The notes below the pieces were generated by a model that worked only from the letters and a program-made list of their open reading frames with translations, was not told the origin of the DNA and ran no database searches. A DNA stretch of 64,000 nt from an uncultured Cryomorphaceae bacterium (lineage in GTDB: Bacteria; Bacteroidota; Bacteroidia; Flavobacteriales; Schleiferiaceae), in assembly GCA_902614915.1 (NCBI GenBank), contig CACMMX010000001.1:50319-114318 (forward strand), given 5' to 3'. Made by a program: the position numbers and the translations under genes. Positions 19,740 to 28,231 of the stretch are shown here, piece after piece; within the stretch, counting starts at the first letter, position 1, and every line of letters begins with the position of its first letter.

Positions 19740-20030
19740 ATGTACTTAGAAGTAATCACACCAGAGGCGGTATTATTCAAAGGCGAAGTGAGCTCCGTGC
19801 AATTGCCTGGAAGGGATGGTTTATTTCAGATTTTGAAAGATCACGCTCCAATAATTTCGGCTTTGGGTCCGGGCACTGTTAAAATTCGTGTTGCTGATGA
19901 TACCAAAACGCTAGATACCTTGAGTTCTCAAGTGATACTTGATACTTCTGACGACAAGCTTTGCACAGTGGAAGTCAAGGGTGGAGTTCTGGAATGCAAG
20001 AATAACGAAATTTCAGTACTTGTAAGTTAA
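19740..20030 (+). CDS. atpC: ATP synthase F1 subunit epsilon (short form)
   Basis: 96 residues covering the N-terminal beta-sandwich (MYLEVITPEAVLFKGEVSSV, LPGRDGLFQILKDHAPIIS, VEVKGGVLECKNNEISVLV). The C-terminal two-helix domain that inhibits ATP hydrolysis in E. coli (total about 138 residues) is absent, as is usual in this phylum as far as I know. It follows atpD by 11 bases. Confidence 0.94.
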   Translation: MYLEVITPEAVLFKGEVSSVQLPGRDGLFQILKDHAPIISALGPGTVKIRVADDTKTLDTLSSQVILDTSDDKLCTVEVKGGVLECKNNEISVLVS

Positions 20031-20076
20031 CCTATAAAATCAACTCGATAAAATCTTGAGTACTGCAGGTTTTTTC
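20029..20076 (+). terminator. Possible terminator after atpC
   Basis: ACTCGA and TTGAGT can pair as a six-base stem around a seven-base loop (with one G-U pair), and outer AACCT/AGGTT arms may extend it; a run of six T follows. The distance between stem and T-run makes it a weak call. Confidence 0.35.
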
Positions 20077-20128
20077 AAAAGACTCATTGTTTAGATAAAA
20101 ACAATTCAATCTACTATTTATATCATTT

Positions 20129-22237
20129 ATGAGAAAGAGTTTAATCCTTTCTATTACACTACTGACCTTTCACTTAGCAGCTCAGGAATTTGAACAAAGT
20201 CTAGGGTTACGCGGCGTAGTTTCAAAGAAAAACAAGCCGATTGAACTCAATGAAGTTCCGGTAAGCGCTTCTCTGGGAAAGGAAACCTACGCGTCCGCAA
20301 CCAAGCAAATTACCATTATAACTGCTAAAGAAATTCAAGAATTACCGGTAGTGAATATTAATGAGCTCCTAGAATATGTAGCTGGGGTAGATATGCGTCA
20401 GCGCGGGCCATTGGATATTCAAGGTGATTTGGGAATTCGTGGAGGTACCTTCGATCAAACTTTGGTTTTAGTCAATGGCGTTCGAATGAATAATCCTCAA
20501 ACAGGTCACCACAACATGAATCTTCCAGTTCCTTTAGCCATGATTGAGCGCATAGAGGTGGTTCATGGTGGCGCGACCAATGCTCATGGTATTGGAGCAA
20601 TGACGGGGGTCTTAAATGTTATACTTAAAACTCCTCAGAAAAAAATCAATGCTGGATATGGACTTACTACAGGTCAAAACAATTTGATAAATAGTAGTTT
20701 TTATATTGGTAAGAAAGTGGGGAAGTGGGGTGTTCAGTTCGGTCAGCAGGGTCAACAGAGTGCTGGATATATTTCCAATACAGATTTTTCGAGCCAAAAA
20801 TTTATCCTGAATTTAGAGCGTGATTATAAACGTGGTAAAGGGGATGGTAGGCTCTCTTTGATGTACGCGGAAAATCAAAAGGCTTTTGGTGCTCAAAATT
20901 TTTATACTTCGGCATTTCCAAATCAATTTGAGGCAACTTTAACTCGAGTACTTGCAATGGGTTTAGACGAATCCATTGGCCAAAAGACAGATTTAAATAT
21001 GAATCTAAATGTTGTTTACGGAACAGATCGCTTTGAGCTCTATCGAGAGACGGCCGGTTTAGGCGGTTTTGATGCTAGTGAAGTTGCATATGATAAACTA
21101 CCTTCTGGAAGGTACTATCGCGCAGCGGATTCTGATAGCGCAGCTAATTGGTATGGAGGTCCTAATTTCCACCAAATCATGGTCTTTAACATAAACACTC
21201 GGATGAGTCACCGTTGGAATTTTAATAACGTAACGAGTTTTGGATTAAATTATCGCAATGATGCGATTTTATCTAACACATTAGGTGAAGAATTGACTAT
21301 CTACCCACTCAACCCGGTGCCAGGCTGGGAGGATTACAATTATGATAAGGGCGAAAACACTTTGGATTTTTCTTACTTTGTAGAGCATAAATTTAATCCC
21401 GGTAAATACCAAATTCGCGTAGGTGGGATGCTTAACTTTCATGAAGGACCTACCGGTGGTCCCAGTGGTTATGATTCTCCATTTTTCTTCGCCCCATCTA
21501 TTGATTGGCTATATCGTTTGACTAGAATAGCATCGCTATATGCAACAGTTAATAGATCTATGCGATATCCAACTTATACGGATTTATACTATAATCGTGG
21601 TGGTGCACAGGGGTCCATCGACTTGAGACCCGAAACTGCTTGGAATTTCGAGGCGGGGTATAAAGGGAAATTAAGACACCTCTACTATAGTAGTGCTTTG
21701 TTTCATAGACGTTCAATAGATTTGATTGACTGGGTAACTTATGTTGATATTCCTGATACGGCTTTTGCATCCAACATAACCGCTTTGGCATTAACAGGAA
21801 TTGAAGGTGGGTTAAGTTATGCAGCAAAGAAACGAAAGCAGCTATTGAGACGTGCATCAGTGCAGGTAGCCATAATGACGGGAAGTAGTCCTGAAGTCGA
21901 CTATTCAAGTCTTTACGCCTTAGACTACCTCCAAGCTAAAATAACCGCTCGAGTTACTCAAAAATTCGGAATGGGCTTCTTCGCCAATTATGCGCTAACA
22001 CTACAAGACCGAATCGGTACATATAATAGTTTGGGAACGGAAGTAGACTACAAACCTTTTGCATTGCTAGATGTAAAACTATACTATGCTCCTGCAGCAG
22101 GTATATTTAAACGTCAATTTCCCTTCCAAGCCTTTATCAATATTACTAATGCATTAGATGCGAACTATTATGACCGAGGGAATGTGGTGCAACCTGGACG
22201 TTGGGTCAGTACAGGTTTTGAGTGGCGATTCCGTTGA
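20129..22237 (+). CDS. TonB-dependent outer-membrane receptor
   Basis: 702 residues: signal peptide (to about residue 18), a short N-terminal segment without a carboxypeptidase-like domain, then the plug (VNINELLEYVAGVDMRQRG, LGIRGGTFDQTLVLVNGVRM, IERIEVVHGGATNAHGIGAM) and a barrel ending WVSTGFEWRFR. The architecture is like BtuB and siderophore receptors, but no upstream riboswitch or Fur-like box was recognised in the 98-base spacer, so the ligand is open. It is downstream of atpDC, separated by a possible terminator. Confidence 0.9.
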   Translation: MRKSLILSITLLTFHLAAQEFEQSLGLRGVVSKKNKPIELNEVPVSASLGKETYASATKQITIITAKEIQELPVVNINELLEYVAGVDMRQRGPLDIQGDLGIRGGTFDQTLVLVNGVRMNNPQTGHHNMNLPVPLAMIERIEVVHGGATNAHGIGAMTGVLNVILKTPQKKINAGYGLTTGQNNLINSSFYIGKKVGKWGVQFGQQGQQSAGYISNTDFSSQKFILNLERDYKRGKGDGRLSLMYAENQKAFGAQNFYTSAFPNQFEATLTRVLAMGLDESIGQKTDLNMNLNVVYGTDRFELYRETAGLGGFDASEVAYDKLPSGRYYRAADSDSAANWYGGPNFHQIMVFNINTRMSHRWNFNNVTSFGLNYRNDAILSNTLGEELTIYPLNPVPGWEDYNYDKGENTLDFSYFVEHKFNPGKYQIRVGGMLNFHEGPTGGPSGYDSPFFFAPSIDWLYRLTRIASLYATVNRSMRYPTYTDLYYNRGGAQGSIDLRPETAWNFEAGYKGKLRHLYYSSALFHRRSIDLIDWVTYVDIPDTAFASNITALALTGIEGGLSYAAKKRKQLLRRASVQVAIMTGSSPEVDYSSLYALDYLQAKITARVTQKFGMGFFANYALTLQDRIGTYNSLGTEVDYKPFALLDVKLYYAPAAGIFKRQFPFQAFINITNALDANYYDRGNVVQPGRWVSTGFEWRFR

Positions 22238-22255
22238 GATGCCTTGGTCTCGATG

Positions 22256-22615
22256 TTACTTTAACTTCTCATTGCCGTGATGTCTTTTGTGGTCTCTGTC
22301 TTGCTTGATTTTCATTTTTCTATCAAATGCCTCTTGCAAATTTATGCCGGTTTGATTCGCTAAGCATAACAAAACGAAAAGTACGTCGCTGAGCTCTTCA
22401 CCCAAGTCCTTGTTCTTATCACTTTCCTTTTCGCTTTGCTCCCCATAGCGGCGAGCAATAATGCGGGCTACTTCACCTACTTCTTCACTAAGTTGCGCCA
22501 TATTGGTTAGCTCGTTAAAGTAGCGCACGCCGTGTTTTGAAATCCACTCATGGACCTCCTCTTGTAATTTACCTAAGGGTAAATCTCTCGATATATTGAT
22601 GGAATCTAAAGCCAT
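22256..22615 (-). CDS. MazG-like nucleotide pyrophosphohydrolase
   Basis: All-alpha NTP pyrophosphatase of 119 residues. The metal-binding ExxE signature appears in AQLSEEVGEVARI, and a second acidic helix is DLGEELSDVLFVLLCLAN, as in the MazG/dUTPase superfamily. These enzymes hydrolyse non-canonical nucleoside triphosphates. The ATG overlaps the dtd stop by one base, making it the distal gene of the rsgA-dtd operon. The C-terminus is very basic and His-rich (KQDRDHKRHHGNEKLK). Confidence 0.88.
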   Translation of the reverse strand: MALDSINISRDLPLGKLQEEVHEWISKHGVRYFNELTNMAQLSEEVGEVARIIARRYGEQSEKESDKNKDLGEELSDVLFVLLCLANQTGINLQEAFDRKMKIKQDRDHKRHHGNEKLK

Positions 22616-23067
22616 TATTCCTTGTTTTTAGTATCAACCCAAATGGTAACCGGGCCATCGTTAATTATATTTACTTTCATATCTGCACCAAATTGACCGC
22701 CTTTTACTGGTAAGTCACTTTCCATCCAAAGCTTTTCCATGAAGTACTCATATAAGGGTTCTGCATGTGCAGGTTTAGCGGCTTTCATGTAGCTGGGTCT
22801 GTTTCCTTTTTTGGTGGAAGCGTGCAAGGTGAACTGAGAAATGACCAAACATTGACCACCAACATCTTTAACGCTTCGGTTCATTACTCCTTTATTGTCT
22901 GGAAATAACCTCATTCTAGAAATTTTACCACACAACCAGTCTGCATCATTTTCTTTATCGTCAGGTTCAATGCCTAAAAAAATAAGCAAACCATCTCCAA
23001 TAGCACTTATTTCTAGCCCATCTGCTTCGACACTTGCTTCGCTAACACGTTGTATAAGAACACGCAT
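22615..23067 (-). CDS. dtd: D-aminoacyl-tRNA deacylase
   Basis: Hydrolyses D-amino acids (and glycine) mischarged on tRNAs. The 150 residues carry both active-site motifs of the DTD fold: SQFTLHA (SQFTL) and NDGPVTIW (the cross-subunit GPVT-type motif), and start with the usual MRVLIQRVSEASV. It begins one base after the end of the preceding lipoprotein gene. Confidence 0.96.
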   Translation of the reverse strand: MRVLIQRVSEASVEADGLEISAIGDGLLIFLGIEPDDKENDADWLCGKISRMRLFPDNKGVMNRSVKDVGGQCLVISQFTLHASTKKGNRPSYMKAAKPAHAEPLYEYFMEKLWMESDLPVKGGQFGADMKVNIINDGPVTIWVDTKNKE

Positions 23068-23751
23068 CTAGTTGAAGGCGGGATTGGGGAATACAATAAT
23101 TTTATCTCCAAAGTGATCGAACAACTTGCCAGAGTTTTCTTGGAAATCATCTTTCATTCCTCGAATTAAGTTTGATTCCCCTAATGAGGTGGTGAGCACT
23201 AACGCTACACGATTTGATTCATGGGATTCCACAAGGGTATTGTTTTCTGACGTTTTACCATAAACTAGGTAATCCCCGACCATCGAGGGAGCAGCCATAA
23301 TTCCAAATTTTTCTAAGCCCTTGATTATAGGCTTCGATTCTTGTTCGCCAGCCAGAAGAACAATTTGCAAGTCGATATTTTGGCAGGCTTGAAGAAACTT
23401 TAATGCATCAGAGTTAAATTTCATTGATTCTAATAAAGAAACCTTTTGAAGTTTCAGTTTTTTTCCTCCATCGATATCTTTATAATATTCATTTATGCTC
23501 TCTTGCGATAAGAGTATGAATGGCACATCAATGAAAACTATGCCTCCTTCTGTAAAGTTGCTTCTTTGTTTTTCAATTAAGAATTCTGCGTATTTGAAAT
23601 TCTGCTTGTAAATGAATTTAAATTCATCTGAACTTCTCCATTCAAATGAGGAATTAAGCTCAGTAATCCCTTTAAGGGCAGACTCCTTTAGGGAACAAGA
23701 AGTTAATATCGTAGAACTAATGGCTAGTAGTACGGTAATGTGTCTGTTCAT
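23068..23751 (-). CDS. Degenerate e(P4)/class C acid phosphatase-like lipoprotein (likely pseudo-enzyme)
   Basis: 227 residues with a lipoprotein signal (ILTSC, Cys19). The body follows the lipoprotein e(P4) HAD-phosphatase plan from memory: FEWRSSDEFKFIYKQNFKYA corresponds to the W-x3-S-x-E-Y...Q-x-F helix before the first strand, and FGDKIIVFPNPAF to the C-terminal FGK-x-FI-x-LPN motif. The catalytic DxDxT region is IVFIDVPFIL: Asp75 remains but the second Asp is Pro77 and the Thr is lost. The later GDNLxDF motif reads TTSLGES, and the N of the second strand (TNR) is replaced (LLAGEQES). It ends about 30 residues short of e(P4). It overlaps rsgA by 35 bases and abuts dtd. Assignment is by recalled motif comparison. 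Confidence 0.62.
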   Translation of the reverse strand: MNRHITVLLAISSTILTSCSLKESALKGITELNSSFEWRSSDEFKFIYKQNFKYAEFLIEKQRSNFTEGGIVFIDVPFILLSQESINEYYKDIDGGKKLKLQKVSLLESMKFNSDALKFLQACQNIDLQIVLLAGEQESKPIIKGLEKFGIMAAPSMVGDYLVYGKTSENNTLVESHESNRVALVLTTSLGESNLIRGMKDDFQENSGKLFDHFGDKIIVFPNPAFN

Positions 23752-24664
23752 CGTAATTGTTTAGTTGGTTAAGATAACTTTCGTATCGAGTAGCCGCAAT
23801 TTTATTCTCTTTTAAAGCTCTTTTCACGGCGCACTGAGGCTCATTGAGATGCATGCAATTATGGAATCGACAATGCTCACTTAAGGCGAAAATTTCTGGA
23901 AAGAAATGACTGATTTCTTCTTTTTTCATGTCAACCATGCCGAATCCCTTTATTCCCGGTGTATCTATGACATCTCCACCCATTTGTAAGGGATGCATTT
24001 CCGCAAATGTGGTAGTATGCTGCCCTTTTCTATGTGAATGACTGACCATTCCAGTTCGTAAATTTAAGTTGGGTTCCACGGCATTTATAAGTGTACTTTT
24101 CCCCACACCACTATGTCCACTAAGAAGGGTGATTTTATCTTTAAGTTCTTCTTTGAGTTTTTCAAGACCAATTTTTTCTGTTGCGGAAGTTTTTATGACT
24201 TTATAACCTATTGCTCTATATATAGCTTCCCGGTACTCCAATTCCGTCAACTCTTCATCCCTGTATAGGTCAATTTTATTAAAAACAATAATTGTTGGAA
24301 TTGAATAAGCTTCCGCGGTAGACAGGAATCTGTCCATAAAACCCGTTGAAGTTATGGGTTTAGAAAGCGTAGTTATCAGAAGTGCTTGATCTATGTTTGA
24401 GGCAATTATATGTACTTGCTTGCTGAGATTGACACTTTTACGAACGATGTAATTTTTGCGGTCTTGAATCCTGCTAATTACACCTTGTTCTTCTTGATGG
24501 TCCTCTAAATGAAAATGGACTACATCTCCCACTGCAATAGGATTGGTGCTTTTAATACCTGCAACTCGGAATTTTCCCTTGATACGGCAATCAAAAAGTT
24601 CACCACTTTCAAATGAGCGAACTTTATACCAGCTTCCTGTACTTTTTAAAACAACGCCTTTCAT
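23717..24664 (-). CDS. rsgA: Ribosome small-subunit biogenesis GTPase RsgA
   Basis: Circularly permuted GTPase of 315 residues that helps mature the 30S subunit. An N-terminal OB fold (MKGVVLKSTGSWYKV) is followed by the G motifs in permuted order: G4 FNKIDL, G1 GHSGVGKST, G3 DTPGIKGFG. The C-terminal zinc finger is CRFHNCMHLNEPQC. The ATG six codons into the open frame is preferred because it begins the OB strand. Eighteen bases follow the rfbB end; the tail overlaps the next gene. Confidence 0.96.
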   Translation of the reverse strand: MKGVVLKSTGSWYKVRSFESGELFDCRIKGKFRVAGIKSTNPIAVGDVVHFHLEDHQEEQGVISRIQDRKNYIVRKSVNLSKQVHIIASNIDQALLITTLSKPITSTGFMDRFLSTAEAYSIPTIIVFNKIDLYRDEELTELEYREAIYRAIGYKVIKTSATEKIGLEKLKEELKDKITLLSGHSGVGKSTLINAVEPNLNLRTGMVSHSHRKGQHTTTFAEMHPLQMGGDVIDTPGIKGFGMVDMKKEEISHFFPEIFALSEHCRFHNCMHLNEPQCAVKRALKENKIAATRYESYLNQLNNYDEQTHYRTTSH

Positions 24665-24682
24665 GACGTACAAATTACACAA

Positions 24683-25732
24683 TTAACGCTTGGTGTACAT
24701 GTTTTTATAGTAGTCTTGATAGGTTCCTGAAGTAACATTTTTGAGCCAGTTTGAATTGTTTAAATACCAGTCAATGGTAATGGACAACCCTTCTTCAAAG
24801 GTGACGCTCGGTGCCCAGCCCAATTCCGTATTGATTTTTGTGGCATCAATAGCATATCTTCGGTCATGACCTGGTCGGTCTTTGACATAGGTAATGAGTT
24901 TTTCACTGCTGCCTTTTTCTCGATTCAATTTTTCATCCATCTGAGAACAGAGCACTTTAATAAGATTGAGGTTTGTCCATTCGTTAAAACCCCCGATGTT
25001 GTAGGTTTCGCCTTTATCACCTTGATGATAAACTAAATCTATAGCGCGAGCATGATCTCCTACGTAGAGCCAGTCTCGCGTATATTGACCATCCCCGTAT
25101 ACAGGCAATGGTTTTTTTTTCACAATATTGTTGATGAAGAGAGGAATAAGCTTTTCCGGGAATTGATTCTGTCCGTAATTATTGGAACAATTAGTAATTA
25201 AATAAGGGATGCCATAGGTTTCCCCGTAGGCGCGAACAAAATGATCAGAAGAGGCTTTTGAGGCACTATATGGACTATTTGGATCGTACGGAGTGGTTTC
25301 TTCAAACAAACCGTGACTTTCCAATGTACCGTAGACCTCATCAGTTGATATGTGGTAGAAGCGTTTTCCTTCAAAATCTGAGTGAATACGTTTAAAGCTG
25401 TTTAAAAGATTTACTGTACCTAATATGTTGGTTCTAACAAAGGCCAATGGGTCTTTAATTGAGCGGTCTACATGGCTTTCAGCGGCTAAGTGGATTACTC
25501 CTTCTGGCTTGTAGGTATCAAACAAGGCGTCAACTGCTTGGGCATCAACAATATCTATTCGTTCAAAGGTATAGTTTGGGGCATTCTCAATGTCACTTAG
25601 ATTTTCTAGGTTACCTGCATAAGTCAAGACATCTACATTTATGATGTGGTATTCGCTATACTTGTTTACGAATAGTCGCACAACATGGGACCCAATAAAT
25701 CCTGCGCCTCCGGTGATTATGATTTTTTTCAT
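24683..25732 (-). CDS. rfbB: dTDP-glucose 4,6-dehydratase
   Basis: Extended SDR enzyme making dTDP-4-keto-6-deoxyglucose for rhamnose-type sugars. The NAD motif ITGGAGFIGSH is at the N-terminus, the catalytic Tyr/Lys pair is in YSASKASSDH, and HISTDEVYGTLE holds the T-D-E triad characteristic of dehydratases. KDRPGHDRRYAID is the substrate-binding signature. No rfbA, C or D in the window. The upstream 460-base spacer contains inverted repeats that could form part of its leader. Confidence 0.95.
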   Translation of the reverse strand: MKKIIITGGAGFIGSHVVRLFVNKYSEYHIINVDVLTYAGNLENLSDIENAPNYTFERIDIVDAQAVDALFDTYKPEGVIHLAAESHVDRSIKDPLAFVRTNILGTVNLLNSFKRIHSDFEGKRFYHISTDEVYGTLESHGLFEETTPYDPNSPYSASKASSDHFVRAYGETYGIPYLITNCSNNYGQNQFPEKLIPLFINNIVKKKPLPVYGDGQYTRDWLYVGDHARAIDLVYHQGDKGETYNIGGFNEWTNLNLIKVLCSQMDEKLNREKGSSEKLITYVKDRPGHDRRYAIDATKINTELGWAPSVTFEEGLSITIDWYLNNSNWLKNVTSGTYQDYYKNMYTKR

Positions 25733-26192
25733 TTAGATGCTTCTAATAATCTACATGAATCGAAGTTATGAAGAATAATTACTAATTCTGCTTTCAGTTT
25801 ATTATTGTAGACCTGAATAGTTTAAGAAACCCTCTAGTTTCCCCCTAAATACCTTTAAGGGTTCTTAGTTTTTATCTCCGGGAAAGACAAAGCATGTTTA
25901 AAGCGAAAGTTATCTCTAGAACTTTTCGATTAGTTCGGGTCATTGGTTGACTGTATTCAAGAACCCTATTTGAAGCAAGGATTCATCTGTATTATGGTTT
26001 TTATCAAGAAAATGCAATACTTCTAATATTGGTTGATTAATTGAAAGAAGATATCGGAACAATATAGACTGCTTAGCTGGCTATGTTTAATCGCCCTGGA
26101 CAATCTTACAGGCGCATATTTATGAATGACTTGGTCATTAAATAGGAGAACAACAAAGTAGTGCTTATATCCCTGCAATCCCTGCAACGAAT
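25733..26192. other. 460-base intergenic spacer between galE and rfbB
   Basis: No convincing coding frame on either strand: short frames stop within about 20 codons and none matches a family I know. The only structure seen is a cluster of inverted repeats at 25823-25867 (listed separately). The region lies downstream of galE and upstream of rfbB, both on the minus strand. Confidence 0.6.
25823..25867. repeat. Competing inverted repeats (possible RNA switch or operator)
   Basis: Three arms lie in 45 bases: TAAGAAACCCT (25823-25833), CCCCTAAA (25842-25849) and TTTAAGGGTTCTTA (25854-25867). The third can pair with the first (ten bases with one bulged A) or with the second (seven of eight, four-base loop), but not with both because AGGG is shared. 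A further GAAAC/GTTTC hairpin overlaps the first arm. About 90-135 bases before the rfbB start on its transcribed strand. Confidence 0.45.
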
Positions 26193-27209
26193 CTATATAT
26201 GTTTTAATTTTTTTTCAAAGTTCCAGGCATCACGTAGCATGTCTTCCAATGTTTTTTCTGGGGTCCAATTCAAAACGCGTTGTGCTTTTGTAATGTTGGC
26301 ATACACAGCAGGTATGTCACCAGCACGTCGCGAAGAAAGGCTATATGGAATAACAATCCCAGTAGCAGCTTCAAAGGCACCAATCATTTCTAAAACAGTA
26401 GAGCCGATGCCAGATCCAAGATTAATGACGTCGAATCCTTTGCTCCTACCTTCAATTAGATGCTTAATAGCTAAGATGTGCGCTTTAGCAATATCAATTA
26501 CGTGGATGAAGTCTCGAATGCAAGAGCCGTCGCGAGTATTATAATCCGACCCAAAGACCTTTAATTCTTTTCGTTTGCCAATAGCTGTTTCTGTTATGTA
26601 GGGTACCAAATGATGCGGCTCGCCATATTGGAATTCACCAATTATGCTTGATGGATGGGCACCAATTGGATTAAAATATCTAAGGCTCAACACATGCATA
26701 TATCCATTAGCAGCAGAGTCGCGAAGGATTTCTTCGCCCATCTTTTTGGTGTTACCGTAAGGGTTCTCAGCGGGTTGAATCGGCGCATTTTCATCTACGT
26801 GTGGATTTTCTGGCTCACCGTATACGGTACAAGAGCTAGAAAATACAATATTGCTAATCCCGTAGGTCTCCATACTTTGAATGAGATTGATGGTACTCAA
26901 CAAGTTATTATAGTAATATTTAGTAGGCAGTTCAACGCTTTCGTTTACTGACAGAAAGGCTGCAAAATGGATAATACCCGAGATATTTGGGAACTCTTGA
27001 AATATGGTATCAACTTCTGACCGGTTACAAAGCTCTACTTGTCGGAAGGTGACCTTGCGGCCAACAATTTTCTCTATACGAGTTTTTACATCAAGGGTAC
27101 TTTTACTCAGATTATCTATGATAATTGGTTCATGACCTGCTTCGATGAGTTCAATTACAGTATGAGAACCAATATACCCTAATCCGCCGGTAACAAGGAT
27201 TTGCAGCAT
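26193..27209 (-). CDS. galE: UDP-glucose 4-epimerase
   Basis: Interconverts UDP-glucose and UDP-galactose with bound NAD+. VTGGLGYIGSHT is the Rossmann motif, YGNTKKMGEEIL holds the catalytic Tyr and Lys, and LRYFNPIGAHPSS is the GalE signature. The 338 residues equal the E. coli length. It is the nearest upstream gene on the rfbB strand, so sugar-nucleotide genes cluster here, although 460 bases separate them. Confidence 0.95.
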   Translation of the reverse strand: MLQILVTGGLGYIGSHTVIELIEAGHEPIIIDNLSKSTLDVKTRIEKIVGRKVTFRQVELCNRSEVDTIFQEFPNISGIIHFAAFLSVNESVELPTKYYYNNLLSTINLIQSMETYGISNIVFSSSCTVYGEPENPHVDENAPIQPAENPYGNTKKMGEEILRDSAANGYMHVLSLRYFNPIGAHPSSIIGEFQYGEPHHLVPYITETAIGKRKELKVFGSDYNTRDGSCIRDFIHVIDIAKAHILAIKHLIEGRSKGFDVINLGSGIGSTVLEMIGAFEAATGIVIPYSLSSRRAGDIPAVYANITKAQRVLNWTPEKTLEDMLRDAWNFEKKLKHI

Positions 27210-27469
27210 AAAATGAGAAGATAAATACTATTCTTAAGGTCTACTTTTCGCTAAAATACACAAAGTCTCTATGCTCTTTTTTAATCACATTCAATAGAGG
27301 GCCTCTGAATTACACCGTCTAAAAGATACAGACCATCAATTAAAATTACACAAACTCATCTTAATTGTTGTGATTTTTTATTCGTGTATTATTCTATATT
27401 AATTCTGTTTGCCAAAATAGATTATTGAAGATAACGTCGATAATGTAAATTGCAGACTGATTGAATCAT

Positions 27470-28231
27470 ATGACCGTTTCCTTAAAAAAGCTTCTTACCC
27501 TGCTGATATTCTTAAGCTTCTCTACGGTGAAATCTCAGGTTACTACAAAGGACAGCGCCCGTTCTGCTCAGTTATATGGACTTAGTTTAGGCGTCTATCA
27601 GCCTGTGGGAGATATGGCGTTGAATTATCGATTTTTTTCTTCAGCAGAAGTCGAATATCTCATAAAGAGCAAAAACGGTCATTTTTTTGGTGCGTCATTC
27701 AAGGCCCAATATGGAAATGCTATAAAAGATGTAAGTGGTATTTTTTCGAATCTTACTGATCAAAATGGTAATTTTTTAGGGGTCAATGGTGAATTCGCTA
27801 CCATACAAACCGGATTGAGTGGTGGACAAATAATGATTCATTATGGAAAATTAGTTCGTGGCAGTTACAACCCTAATTCGGGTTGGATGATTATTGAGGG
27901 ACTGGGGATCGGACAGCACAAAATTGGATTAAGAGACCAAAGGGGTACACTTCCACAGCTGCAAAGTCCTTTTTTGGAGGGATATGATCGTTTACATATT
28001 GGTACATACATAAATACCGCTGTTAGGTATCTGCATTTAGATAATAATGAGCGGATAAATTGGGCCGCTACTGTTACAGTCAATACTGGTACAAGTATTA
28101 ATATTCGTGGTTTCATGATAGATACAGGGGAGTTGGACAGAAGTATAAAGTTTGACTTATTCTTTGGGGGAGCACTTACTTGGTATATTCCAGTATTTAG
28201 AAAACATGAGAGTTTTTATTTGATAGATTGA
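27470..28231 (+). CDS. Predicted exported beta-barrel protein, function unknown
   Basis: 253 residues starting with a signal peptide (MTVSLKKLLTLLIFLSFSTVKSQ) and continuing as amphipathic beta strands with recurring aromatic and glycine positions (YGLSLGVYQPVGDM, GASFKAQYGNAI, KFDLFFGGALTWYIPV). It looks like an outer-membrane barrel of a lineage-specific family that I cannot name. The ATG is chosen over a TTG nine bases upstream. Its TGA overlaps the waaA ATG by one base, so it is probably translated with the Kdo transferase, a possible hint at outer-membrane assembly. Confidence 0.6.
   Translation: MTVSLKKLLTLLIFLSFSTVKSQVTTKDSARSAQLYGLSLGVYQPVGDMALNYRFFSSAEVEYLIKSKNGHFFGASFKAQYGNAIKDVSGIFSNLTDQNGNFLGVNGEFATIQTGLSGGQIMIHYGKLVRGSYNPNSGWMIIEGLGIGQHKIGLRDQRGTLPQLQSPFLEGYDRLHIGTYINTAVRYLHLDNNERINWAATVTVNTGTSINIRGFMIDTGELDRSIKFDLFFGGALTWYIPVFRKHESFYLID

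Noticed and set aside
26161..26544. 127-aa plus-strand frame opposite galE
   Set aside because: Entirely antisense to the galE C-terminus apart from the first few codons in the spacer; no family resemblance.
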